Source: Epiperipatus broadwayi
Lineage: Eukaryota; Onychophora; Udeonychophora; Euonychophora; Peripatidae
Assembly (NCBI GenBank): GCA_028023455.1
Contig: JAQFVV010012434.1
Coordinates: 3,666,928-3,730,927 of the forward strand
DNA: 64,000 bases
Reading direction: 5' to 3'
Under the pieces are notes generated by a model that saw nothing but the letters and a program-made list of their open reading frames with translations, did no database searches and had not been told where the DNA came from. A program made the position numbers and the translations under genes. Positions within the stretch are counted from its first letter, which is position 1; each line of letters begins with the position of its first letter. Shown piece by piece: positions 47,335-59,110 of this stretch.

Positions 47335-50300
47335 TGTGACCTTTTATTTAGGTCCCTAAATTAATAATTCCAAAATTTTAAATGATAATATATTTAAAAT
47401 CAAAATCTTACTAAAGTGGTTTTCAATAGAGATTATTTTGAATGTAATGGGAAATTTGCTTGAGTGGAGATAAGATTTCAAACCCAGTATAGGCTCTGAC
47501 TAGACTAAAATAACAATTTAAAAGTATTATTGTTTGGTAGATAAATACATTGCTATTTTATTAGTTTTGAATAGCAAGTGAAATAAATAAATAATTAAAT
47601 CAAATTGTTAAAGTCTTGTAAAATAAATCATTATAGTAAATTATTTAAGCATACTTTTTTTACATAGTATATCTAAAGCTGTCGTAAGTGGTAATGGATA
47701 GTTATTAAAAATGAAGCCAGAGGGGGTATACTAATTATGCATACCCAAAATTATGGGCTAACTCACTCCCAGAGTGCAATATAATAAAAACTATATATGT
47801 TCTAACATAGTTGTAGGGGGGTGGACTAATTAAGAAAAACAAGAACCAAGTAAACACAAACCTCAGCTCTGATTTAAAATAAGAAAAAACATCAAAAACA
47901 GCAAAATTCTGAAATTTAATTGTATGGAAGTAGGATATGCTGTCTAAAGATGTTTGAATAAGAAATCTTAAAAACCTTGCTATATTTTAAGCCATTTCCA
48001 TGACTGCATATGTCCTAAAATTCACACTGGAGAAGGAAATTAAAACCATGGAGATAAGTTTTTATTTGAATAAATCTTCTTTCAAACTCAGGAAATTTCA
48101 AGAAAAAGTAAGCCTTTGCTTTTATGTTATGTATATTTTTAAAATATCTTCTTTGGAAATGACATCCAAATCATTTATAAGTAGACTAAAAAAATTGATA
48201 ATGTTTATATTTCGCGCGCTAGTCTTGTTATCCAGTAGAACAAGATTGTGCTTATAAAGTAAAAATATCAAAAAAAAAAAAAAATTCGAAATGATTTTAA
48301 AACAAGTGTTATATATGGTATATAGTAGATAAATTTAAAAGTCATTTTGAAATAATCTAACTTTTAATAAAGTAAATATGAAAATATTTTCGTAATGTTA
48401 TTCTCTATAGTCTGCAAAATTTTATCGTGCGGGAACCTATGTAATGAAAGAAATAGTCAATTACCAGCTGATTAAAATGCTAAATATGTCAATGTGATAA
48501 TTGGATAAATTCGTCTTAGTATTAGTAAACAGTTATTATTTTGCCAATGGAAATATAATAAAATAAATGTTTGTTTTTAAAATTGTATTGGGAAAATATA
48601 CTCGTCGTCGTAATAGTATTTTAAAATATTTACAATGCTCAGATTATTGAAAGTTGTTACACATTACTGCACGGAGGTAAAATCAAACTAATAAATAACT
48701 TTAAAAAGAAAAATAAATATATTAAGTGTGATAAAATTCTACTAATGTCCAAGAAAAAAAAAAATCTGGATTTTAAATGTAAATAAATGATTTTGTTATA
48801 TGTCATTTGAAATGCTTACCGAATAAATCAATAAAGATTTTAATGTTTGTTTTGAAGTTTGTTTTGAATTATCTAGAGCAAAGTAGATAAATTTATCTTT
48901 TTAAATATGCTACAATGAGAAACGTGAATGTTAATTGCCTGATGAATTATCACCATGGAAACTCTCAAATAATTTCTACTTTTGGATAAGTGTTGAATTT
49001 TGTTGTATTATACATACAACACGATAATGAAATATATATGCTTAATCTAGACTGCTTGCTCATCCTAATAACCATTTATATTATTCTAACTCACCAGGAT
49101 AAATAACTTGGAATAGAGTATAAAAGTTAATGGATAAAAATGTGCTTTTATTTTCTTTATCATTGCTGTGTTATTACTTACATAATAGGTTAATTGGAAA
49201 TTTTGTTTCTAAAACATATGTGTTTTACTGTGACATGAAAGGTCTATATATTAAGTTCAAGAAAAAAATGTGTAAAATATATATCTATTTTTATGTATTT
49301 TTTTTTTTTAGTTAAGAAAAAACCGGAAAATATATATATCGTTTATTTAGAGAGAGTTATAAAATATTTACTTCTCTCATAGTTTAAAACTGATGTTCAG
49401 GTATATTAATAAAAAGGTAAATCTACAGACATTTTATCAAAAATATCTATATTGGCATGACTGAATTATTTTCTGATATAAAAGAAAATTTGCTATAAAC
49501 CTTTTCCATTTTGTAATTTGCTATAGAAGTGAACATGTCCACTTTGAATACAAATACAGGTTTGATCTTTATTGTTTAAATCCATTGTGCTCTCTTTAAT
49601 AAAAATATAGTTGTCATTCTAAAATGATTAACGATCATTGGACATAGGTATTTTGATTTGACTGTTAATACATTAATGAGTTTACATTATAAGATGGAAT
49701 ATGTAGATTTTCACTGTTATTGTTGGTATTGTTTTTATCTTGCTATAATTTGAGAATGACTAGTGACAGTTTTTAGTTAATGGGATGTTCCAATTGAATG
49801 ACATCCAATATATTAATATTTATATAGAGCATAGGCTGATGGAGTCACCTATGGCTAATTTCATGAGAGAAAAGATGGATAAAATTGGAGCAGTAATTAA
49901 TGATCATTAGTATAAATAATCCTAAAAAGAAAGGATATCTATGGTTTGAATTCTAGTCTTTTCGTGGTGAGGCAAGGCCCCCATACGTACGTATACCCAT
50001 AGAGAGGTATAGAATCAGCCATATATTATTATACAACTGTCATGTTGTTTTATAATGTCTGCCATTTTAGTGTTAAATTCCTCATGATAATATAGAGATA
50101 ATTTTTGCACCAGGTATGGTGAGGTATAATAGGTCAAAATGATATGGCAAGTATGGAAACAATGTTAAAGCTAGGAACACAGATCTAGCATAGTGTTTTC
50201 TTAATTGAAATAGTGTTTGTGATGTTGGAGGATCATCATCAGTACAGACAGACCAAACCAGAATCGATTTGTAATTGTAGAATTTAGATGTACAAGTAAG

Positions 50301-52578
50301 AGAGGCACATGGGCAGAATGGATTCATCTTCATCAAATAATGATGTGACAGTAGAATTGTAAGATCAGTTACATATTCAACGGTTGAGCTGTGGACATAG
50401 GTAATGCTTAATGAGATCTAGGCGTATTTGACTTTTAATGTCTAGTCTTCATTTAATGCACTAAACTTAGTCATTTCAAAGTTAAATAAGTTAGTAATTG
50501 CACAGAATGTGATAATTGCCCTTATCATACTGTGATAAAAGAAAGGGTTTTAAGAGAATGCAATATTTTTAAATTTTTTTTTTTTTTTTGAATTCTAAAT
50601 TTATATTTGGTGCATATCCTAGAGTTCTAAAATATACTGCTATTACGTAATTTAAGTGCTAGTGCAGCTTAAATAGGTTTTATTATCTGATTCTTAAAAA
50701 TATGCCAAAGTGTAACAAATGATATTTTGAACATTATTTTCTATTTGGTTGTATCATTTGCTGAGTATATGGTCAAGGGGATAATAAGTATTTGTCCCAT
50801 TCATAAATTATTTAAATAGATTACTGTTATTTTATGCCATATCTGTGAATTAAAAATTTGTACATAGTGTAAATAAAGTTTGTTGTATTTAAAAATTTAT
50901 GTAGTTGCATGCAGTCTTATTGCTAATTACCACATCTATACATTATTATTGTTATTGCTATCAACCTACCAGAAGATTATAAATTGAAATCATCATCAAA
51001 CAATATAGTACTATTAACTATATTATGCTATATTATAATAATTTTGGTAAGCCTTATAATTTATTGGTACATCTAATGCATTATCACATAATAATCAAAA
51101 TGTGGATAACTTATGTACAGATTGCTTTAAGTAATATATTAAACATTAAACATAACACTGATATTATTGATTTAGTCAAATCCACAGAGCTATCATTCAC
51201 TGATCTTGATCATATGGTTTATAATTATTTAAGAAAAGGAATTTGGTAAGTTATTGCTTTTTTTTAATTATCAAAAAGTCATTTCCATTCATAAATTTTA
51301 AAAGTTAATATTAGTTATAAAGTTTCTTTAGAACTGCTAAATATAATTCTTGTTTTAAGTTATATTGAGAGCTATTAGGTGCATTATGTTTGGGTAGTGG
51401 TAAAATCCCTCTTACTGACCCAAATATATTTTGTATAATGATTTTTAGTGTTTGAACCCTTAGAAGAATTAGTTGTTAAATTTCAAGATAAAATTTAAAT
51501 TTGTAATGAGAATTTATATTTAGTCAATTGTTATAGTAAGACTTGAAATAAATTAATTTCACTGTTTTATGAAAAGTCAACAAAGCTTTAAGATGCAAAT
51601 TATTTTCTTTTGGTATAAAATGTATAATTTGTTTTAACTTCATAATAGATATTCTGGTTGTGTCAAGCTTGAAATCCCTATTTTTATTTAGCTTATTTTT
51701 TTTTTACCAGTTAATACCATATTAGTTTATAGTTTAAGATTTCAGTTTCCATCATTAACATTTTTCTTCAATTTCATCTTGATCAATTCTTTTATTTATT
51801 CATTCCCATTTGACATTAATTCATTATCATAAGTGATTAATCATACATTAACTTTTATTCTCTTATCATCTTCACTATTCATTAACTATTATTCTATCAT
51901 CCTCTTAATCATTCATTATTCTCATACATATTCATTCTTTTCTCTTCACTCTTAGATTCCTTTCATTCCACTATTCCATTATTACTTCTTTCCATCATCC
52001 ATTAGTCATCTACATCATAATCTACTTATCATTGCATTTATAAGTTTAACTTCATCATCACTCAAAACATATAAATTGTTAGTTATGTATTAACTTGCTG
52101 AACATTAAATTTAACTCATCATATTTTATTTATGGGGATTTCAAAGCTAGTTTGACCAGAAGTTTTTTTTATCTTTATTAGTTGCCTTGTGATCTTCTTC
52201 AGATTAACAGTTTCATGCTAATTTTAATCAATCCAAGAATCATTTTGTTAGTTTTGCAGTTTTGTTTCTTCATGCTTATATTCTTGAGCGTGTGAGTATG
52301 TTAGGTTCATAAGAGAATTTAATCACTAAAATGTGCGGTATGATTCGTTGATGACGAGCTAGATCAGGAAGCTAGGTTACAGATGCGATTATGGCACTTG
52401 CCAATGTGACATGACTGTTTAGTAGATGAAGGCTGGCTGTTGCCAGGTTACAGTTGCAATTATGCTGAACAATGTGGATGGCATGATGATTGGCTGTAGC
52501 TAGGGCACTGTAGTGATTATGGTGCCTAAAACGTGATATGATTCATTTATAGTACAACGGTCTTGGGAGAAGGTTACA
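47335..52578 (+). repeat. 3' LTR of gypsy element (5244 bp)
   Basis: Copy of 35718-40903 with scattered substitutions. It is longer by about 58 bp owing to small insertions near 47720, 47890 and 50760. Its 3' end GGTTACA is followed directly by an AT dinucleotide run. Confidence 0.93.
51025..51249 (+). CDS. 74-codon frame inside 3' LTR (copy of 39351-39575)
   Basis: Same length, start and end as the 5' LTR frame, with two visible residue differences (Tyr/Asn near residue 5 and Leu/Ile in the DLIDLV segment). The stop again lies in G|GTAAGT. No domain recognised. See the 5' LTR entry for the alternatives. Confidence 0.28.
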   Translation: MLYYNNFGKPYNLLVHLMHYHIIIKMWITYVQIALSNILNIKHNTDIIDLVKSTELSFTDLDHMVYNYLRKGIW

Positions 52579-52661
52579 ATATATATATATATATATTCTA
52601 ACCTCAACTTATTTGTTTACAATATATATATATATATATTCTAACCTCAACTTATTTGTTT
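52576..52661. repeat. 43-bp tandem duplication spanning the 3' LTR end
   Basis: Two adjacent units (52576-52618, 52619-52661) of ACA plus an AT run plus TTCTAACCTCAACTTATTTG. The first unit's ACA is the last three bases of the LTR. Confidence 0.85.
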
Positions 52662-52689
52662 GCAAAAAATGATTTTTTAAAAGTTTCTA

Positions 52690-53870
52690 AAATTCTTAAA
52701 TGCAGGAAACTTTTAATTTACTTGACAAAACACTCTCCAATAAAAAAATTCAAGTGACAATAAATGATAATCATAGTAGATACAAAATTTTACAGATAAG
52801 ATTCAATTCTATCATTTACTTTACGTAATATATTTATCAGTGATTTCCCCAAAGCAAAATGCAAGAACTTCATGCATGCTTATGATAGTGATTTGACTTC
52901 ACTAAAGAGATCTTTTCCTGAAATACAAAAGTTTCTCAACAAGTATATAAAAAGATTCGACAATTTTTTTTCAAAAATGAAGGTTTCATTTCTAATTCAA
53001 TGAAGAAAATGTATTTCAAGTTATCATCGTATAATCTGAATATAAATTTTTGCAGTAAGAAACTAAAACACAAATATACTCCATGCACATTAAAAATAAC
53101 CTTGGATCATAGCCTGATTTATTTTTTCATTTATCTAAGGTTAGATTAAAATAAATTTTTAGGAATGAGTTCCTGGGAAAGCTAGCTAGCATTACTTGTA
53201 GTTGTGATGCAAATATTTTATGAATAGTTTTCTTAGTATTAGCATATTTAATTGGTAAATATTGTGTACTGGTTTGGAGAATCAAATCCCTTACTAAACT
53301 TCTGAATACTTAAATATTAGTATGATAAATATTATTGTTACACTCAAGTTTATTTCTTTTGCAGTAGTTTCCTGTTTTTTCTTGTATTTTTCTATCAGAT
53401 ATTAGAAGACAAGTTGATTCCCAAAAATTTATAAGGAGCTGTTAGGCAGACTGAACTTGTCAATTGTTTAAGATATAGTTTTACCATTCAAGACTAATCT
53501 CAAATCAAAAGCACTTTTTGGATATGCAATCTAGAATTTACAATCAAAGAATTATGGTGTGAAAATAGAATTCATATGATGATCCAAACAAATTATTCCT
53601 CAGGTCTAATAAAGTCAGCTGAATTTGATCTTCATTAGCAAATTCGAGAACATCTCTGGTCAGTGTGTTCAGCTGTTTTATAAGTGAGACTTATCTTCCC
53701 TTGATCTATATAGCTATGGGGCAAAAACAAACTGTGAAGCACATGTTTAATGACTGTCAAGTTTGTGACTACAGTGTAGGAATTGAAATCCTTAATATAC
53801 CCACTAATAAATCTATATTCTGATTAGAATCTTTATGGACTTCTTCATTTTTAGTATCAAGCTATCATTA
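52690..53870 (+). pseudogene. Non-LTR retrotransposon RT remnant (third LINE type)
   Basis: Heavily broken, but a string of short matches runs in RT order. NLLDKTLSNKKIQV and SRYKILQ are followed by LSFTLRNIFISDFP (motif B region) and MHAYDSDL (where F-A-D-D-L is expected). Then come PCTLKITLDHSL (the YLG-x-TLD region), RNEFLGKLASITCSCDANIL and KYCVLVWRIKS (the RN.LLxKLAG.. and YCAPVWR.S pattern of a common invertebrate LINE). Last is QTVKHMFNDCQVCDYS, where QT..H....C marks the C-terminal finger. No piece exceeds about 40 codons. It differs from LINE A and LINE B in these patterns. Confidence 0.65.
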
Positions 53871-53898
53871 AAAAAACCTTATGTATGTGTGTATGATT

Positions 53899-53908
53899 AC
53901 ACACACAA

Positions 53909-53953
<45 letters not shown>

Positions 53954-53955
53954 CA
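53899..53955. repeat. CA/TA dinucleotide microsatellite
   Basis: A (CA)n run passes directly into a (TA)n run. Confidence 0.95.
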
Positions 53956-54455
53956 AATCTATGTTAATGATAAGTAATGTAAAATATTAATTGAAAAAAA
54001 TCATTATTTCCAACTTGATAGCATGATTATAACTGTATAATAATGGTTATAATAATATTTTTATTGCCCTATAGTAATATATAATAGTTATATGATGAGA
54101 GAATGAAGGAAAATGGAGTGATAAAAAAAATAAAATTATTGAGTTTCTCAATAGAAAATATATAATACTGAGAAATCTTAAAGATCATTACACATAATAA
54201 CATCTAGATTTTGTTATTAAATATTAGAGATCACTGTCTGTAATAGTCTGTAAATATTTTCAATAATATATATGTTATTTTCAGCAGAGTAATAAAAAAT
54301 TATCAAAACAGCTTTCTTATTTTTACAGATTTAAATGATAGGTCTTTGGGTTGTTAAGTGATGTGCTACCTCTGCACTATGATGTCTTTTATATATAATA
54401 ATACTGAAATGAATATAAATAGAATTTAATATTTTTAAATGAACATATACTATGT

Positions 54456-54518
54456 GTGATGATGACTCCTCCTCCTCCTCCTCCTCTACTACTACTACCA
54501 TGACTACTGCAATGACTA

Positions 54519-54554
<36 letters not shown>

Positions 54555-54555
54555 T

Positions 54556-54587
<32 letters not shown>

Positions 54588-54783
54588 AGACCACCATTAC
54601 CACCTCCATTAGCACTTCCACCACTACCATGCCCACTACCATGACCACTGCCACTGCTACTGCCACCACCATCACCACCAACCCACCACCACTATCACCA
54701 CCACCAACACCACTCTACTACTACTACCACCACCACTGCCATCACCATCACCACTACTACCACTACTACTACTACTACTGCTC
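54456..54783. repeat. Imperfect CTA/CCA trinucleotide repeat
   Basis: CTC, CTA, CCA and ATCACC triplets over about 320 bp. Apparent poly-Thr (+) and poly-Val (-) frames are artefacts of the triplet repeat. Confidence 0.92.
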
Positions 54784-55080
54784 AATTTTTGATTGCACAT
54801 GAGCAATTTACAATGACAGGATACTTTTTATATGTTATAAAATTAATCTTTTATATATATATGTTTAATCCAAGATGTTAAATATTACTTTTACTTAGTT
54901 ACTTTTTGATCAAATGTCACCATTTTATTTGTATAATGATTGGTGGTATACATATTGGAATCTATAAAGAAAAAATATCTTGATAAATTTAAATTTTATT
55001 ATACCATTCATTAATTAATTCATTTCTTAATACTTTATATGTCTTATGATTAAAAGATAAAATTGTCAAGTAAAAGAATA

Positions 55081-55500
55081 TTAATAAACAGAGCAAAACT
55101 CTCCATACAGTATTGCCACCTGTGCTAAACAGAGTAATCAATGGATGCCAGAAGGCTTGTGCATAAAATCCCTATCTAATGCCTACTCATCCAATATCCC
55201 CAGACTAGTTTCTGGTTTGTGGTCTTCGTCAGTGAGGAGCTTTGGATCTGAGAGCACTACATCTAGATCTTAGGATCTAATGCAACCTTCTAGCAACCAC
55301 CTTTTATCTCTACTTAACTACAAAACTATGAGAATGAAATTTAATAACACAAAAAATATTTTCAATCTAAGCTCAACAGCTTATATAGTTGTATGGGTCT
55401 GAACTCAGTTCAGCACCCATACATTTTGGTGTCTTTGGCTCTTTTTACAACCATAGCCACCACTATCCTATTAGGCAGGATTGGTGTTAAACCATCAAGC
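55081..55500. repeat. Foldback repeat family FB1, locus 4, direct half unit
   Basis: A full-length half unit from AAACAGAGCAAAACTCTCC to ATCAAGCATCACATG. It shares every FB1 block with 55501-55838 in the same orientation, plus the distal block with CTATCCTATTAGGCAGG that also occurs at 33.6 kb. Confidence 0.82.
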
Positions 55501-56206
55501 ATCACATGATCACATCTCCTATATTAGCACATTAATTGTTGATAAACAGAGCAAAACTCTCCATACAGTATTGCAATCTGTGATAAACAGAGTAATCAAT
55601 GGATGCCAGAAGGCTTGTGCATAAAATCCCTATGTAATGCCTACTCATCCAATATCCCCAGACTAATTTCTGGCTTGTGACCTTTGTCAGTGAGGAGCTT
55701 TGGATCTGAGAGCACTGCATCTAGATCTTAGGATCTAATGCAACCCTCTAGCAACCACCTTTTATCTCTACTTAACTACAAAACTATAAGAATCAAATTG
55801 AAAACACACAAAATATTTTCAATCTAAGCTCAACAGCTTATATAGTCATATGGATCTGAACTCAGTTAAGCTGTTGAGCTTAGATTGAAAATATTTTTTG
55901 TGTTTTCAATTTCATTCTCATAGTTTTGTAGTTAAGTAGAGATAAAAGATGGTGGCTAGAGGGTTGCATTAGATTCTAAGATTTAGATGCAGTGCTCTCA
56001 GATCCAAAGCTCCTCACTGATGAAGGCCACAAGCCAGAAACTAGTCTGGGGATATTGGATGAGTAGGCATTAGATAGAGATTTTATGCACAAGCCTTCTG
56101 GCATCCATTGATTACTCTGTTTAGCACAGGTGGCAATACTGTATGAAGAGTTTTGCTCTGTTTATCAACAATTAATGTGCTTGTATAGGAGATGTGATCA
56201 TGTGAT
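55501..56206. repeat. FB1 locus 4: inverted repeat with ~340-bp arms
   Basis: Left arm about 55501-55838 and right arm about 55868-56206 are reverse complements at high identity, with outer ends ATCACATGATCAC and GTGATCATGTGAT. The unpaired centre is only about 30 bases. This is the clearest complete foldback copy of the family in the window. No protein is encoded. Confidence 0.85.
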
Positions 56207-57429
56207 AAAAGAATATTTTTAAATTTAAAGTTTATATTTAAACTTTAAAAAATGCTAATAATTTGAAACCTAATAAAATGACTAATAATCACAAACTTGT
56301 TTATTAAAAAGAGATTATGCTTAATACTTGTTTGCTAAAAATATGTTACTTGTAAAGTAAATTTGTGTATTAACATTAATAATTATAAAGTAATTGTATG
56401 AGAATGTTATCAAGTCAGAAAATATCTGATTGTATCAGAATACATCTGAGGAATTATTAGATTATTTTTTCTGATGTCTATAATTATAATTATATATGAG
56501 AAAAATAAGATTAATCACCTTTCAACTTCTAGGTATGTAATTCATTTAGGAATGTAAAATCATGATGGGATGAATAGACAAAAATGTATGAGTAAGATAT
56601 GAAAGGAAGTCATGAACCTGTGCAATGAGTATTGTAGATATATTTACCTTTTTTCCAGTGGTGAACTTGTTGTAAAACTAAAGGTTGCTGAATCAAAACT
56701 TAACTATCATTTCTGCTGTTTAAGGGTCACATGACATTTGATTTTTTATAATTTTACAATTATATCTAAGATTTAAAAATATATAATAATTTTTCCCTAA
56801 TAGGAAATTATTAAAATTCTTTAATTTTTTTATTTACTGAAAGATGATTATTTTGAATAAATGCTTGTTAAAATATTTTCTTTTTCTATTGCAATTTATG
56901 TAATATATAGTTATAAATACCATTTAAAATTGTTAAATTCCATTAGGAAAGGCAGCAAAAGTAAAATGTAAATAGCTTCTATTTTCTAGAATAAGTTCTT
57001 ATTAACTACATCTTTTTATACATGAAAAGAAGTTGGAATGTCTAGGCAATAAACTCTCTATGACCAAGAAATAAAATTTAACAATATAAATGATAATCTG
57101 TTTCTACTTATCATTCTTTTTTCATTATATTCTACTTTCTTATATTTCAATCAGCATAAAAATAATATTATTTTCTAAGATACCCTATTTATTTGACTTA
57201 AATATTATTAAGTTTCTGATTATTATTCTTGAATAATATATCGAAGATCACAACCTCATTAAGGTTCTTATATATGAACCTCAGATTTATTTTTGATATG
57301 TCATTAGAAATGAAAAGACATATTCCAAAAATTATTAATATCATGTAATGTTTTTTTAATAGAAATATAGAATATTTTATTCTAAAATTTGGTTGCAGCT
57401 TATGATAAAATTAGACATAGGATACATTA
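56207..57429. other. AT-rich spacer, no gene seen
   Basis: No recognisable coding or repeat structure. Confidence 0.5.
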
Positions 57430-57437
57430 AATGGTAT

Positions 57438-59110
57438 TCAAAGAGGTAGAAGTTCTATTATTGATATATCTTGCATGGAACAGCATATAAGGACTAATAT
57501 GATGTATAGGGACAAAGGAATGAGCCTGGGATTTAGTGTCATGGTGGAAGGGTGACTAAGCTTGAATGTCTCAAAATGTACAAAAATATTTTTAAACTTT
57601 TGGCTATGCAAAGCCACAGCTTTGTATAGGTGAACTGACCCTTCAGAATGGAAGTCAATGGTATAATACTCAGGGTCTGAGCCATAATCTTGAAGAATAA
57701 GGCAAATCATAATCAATCCCAAAGGCATTCATGCAAATCAGCCCCAAATTATTTCCAGGATAGGTGATTTCTAATCAGGTATGAAAGGGATCAGCTTTTG
57801 GGAGGCAAATCAATTAGTTTCAATGTGGCATCATAGATGTAGGAGGAGGGCCAAATTCTGGTCCCTCTTTCGAATTTTTTCATTTTGTCAATATATAAAC
57901 CAAGCAGACACTTCAATACATGATTAAAGGTGATCCAGCACCAGGTGTACCATAGCAAAAACAATAAGACTGTTGATGAACATATCTCTGGGGTTGATCC
58001 ACACAGTATATTGTCAATGAGAGTAGATAAGAAAGGCATTTTGTCATTTAACATGGAGGCCATAAGGTCTCTATAGGGTTGAAGGGAAACACAGGAAGGC
58101 ATAGGGTGCAAGTGGAATCTATGTTTGAGAATCTTCAACGATGTACAAGAAAGTGTTTAGTAGGCAATACATTGAGGTTTATCTGTAACAAGAAATCAAA
58201 GAATTTGGGTTCAAGGAACTATCACTTAAATTTCTTGATTAGCAGATAGTTGTTGAGTTGGAGAAGAGTTGATCCTGCAGAAACATCAGGATTAAGGATA
58301 TAGTAAACCTCAGAAATTGATTTTCATTGAGTATGGTTTGTTAGAAATAGTAGTAAATTTGGAGATGAGATGTGAGAGTTGCCAGCCAACCAGTGCTAAC
58401 AGGGGGAGGTTTGTCTGTGGGAGTGATTTTTTTAAAGGGTGAGGAGTTGGGATATTGTAGGAACATTCTGTAGAAAGAGTTGTAGGAACATTGAAATATA
58501 AATGTATCTACGGAATGTAGGGATAACCCATTGAGCTTTGTGCATTTCTGCAGGCCTCTCAAGCTGATGGTTGCACTTTTGCTCCCTCTAATCAGATCAG
58601 TGCACATCTTGTGTATTTTCATAATGAAGACTTTGGTGAAGTTGATCATTGGGGTAAAATAGGATATTCTGGGGAATATTAATATATTAATAAGAAAGGA
58701 CTTGGTTAACATGGACATGTAAAGTTTGGAAAGGGAGGATATGATTTTCTGTGTAGATTGAAGTAGCTTATCTTGGACAGATCTCCTCATGGCAGAAACA
58801 GATTTGATTATAGGGAATTCTAAGAAGTTCTGACGCTTTGCTGCAAATGGACCAGGAATGTTCTTACCAGAAGATAAATGCCAGGTGGATGACTTGGCCA
58901 TATTAAATTGGAACACAGTTTGATCAGAGAACTCCTTAAGCACTGATAGATGTCTGGGATTAATATTTTTGATGGAAGAAACACAGACAAGTCAGCCATA
59001 TAGGTGATACAGTGAATTTATGTATTTAATGTTGGGATATGGATGCCAAAAAGAGATCTCTCAATTTGAAGGAGCAGAGGGTTGAGGTAAGTGATGAAAA
59101 ACAAGGTGCT
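57438..59110 (-). pseudogene. LINE family A remnant (RT palm to C-terminus)
   Basis: On the minus strand, from about 59110 downward, LFFITYLNPLLLQIE matches RT motif B and its flank, then TYMADLSVFLPSK is motif C with Ala for the first catalytic Asp (58991-59002). A 200-codon frame (58943 to 58341) holds FNMAKSSTWHLSSGK, SAMRRSVQDKLLQS, ISSLSKLY and KLNGLSLHSVD, which line up with the LINE A thumb at 3.9-4.3 kb. The last pieces (58138 to 57438) end in GSVHLYKAVALHSQKF, corresponding to the LINE A finger region, but the zinc Cys residues are lost. It is an older, partial copy. Confidence 0.72.

Larger units (their letters stand above)
35718..52578 (+). mobile_element. Ty3/gypsy LTR retrotransposon with ~5.2-kb LTRs
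   Basis: Two long direct repeats (35718-40903, 47335-52578) both start TGTGACC and end GGTTACA. They bound a 6.4-kb interior holding a primer binding site, gag, protease, RT-RNase H, integrase and a polypurine tract, in the gypsy order. The flanks are ATATAT on both sides, compatible with a short target-site duplication that the local AT repeat hides. The LTRs differ by scattered substitutions and a few indels (an extra ~33 bp near 50760 and ~16 bp near 47720 in the right copy), so insertion is not very recent. Gag-pol is broken by several frame changes. No env is seen. LTRs this long are rare among animal gypsy elements. Confidence 0.93.

Noticed and set aside
54331-54802. Overlapping poly-Thr and poly-Val frames
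   Set aside because: Both come from the CTA/CCA triplet repeat.
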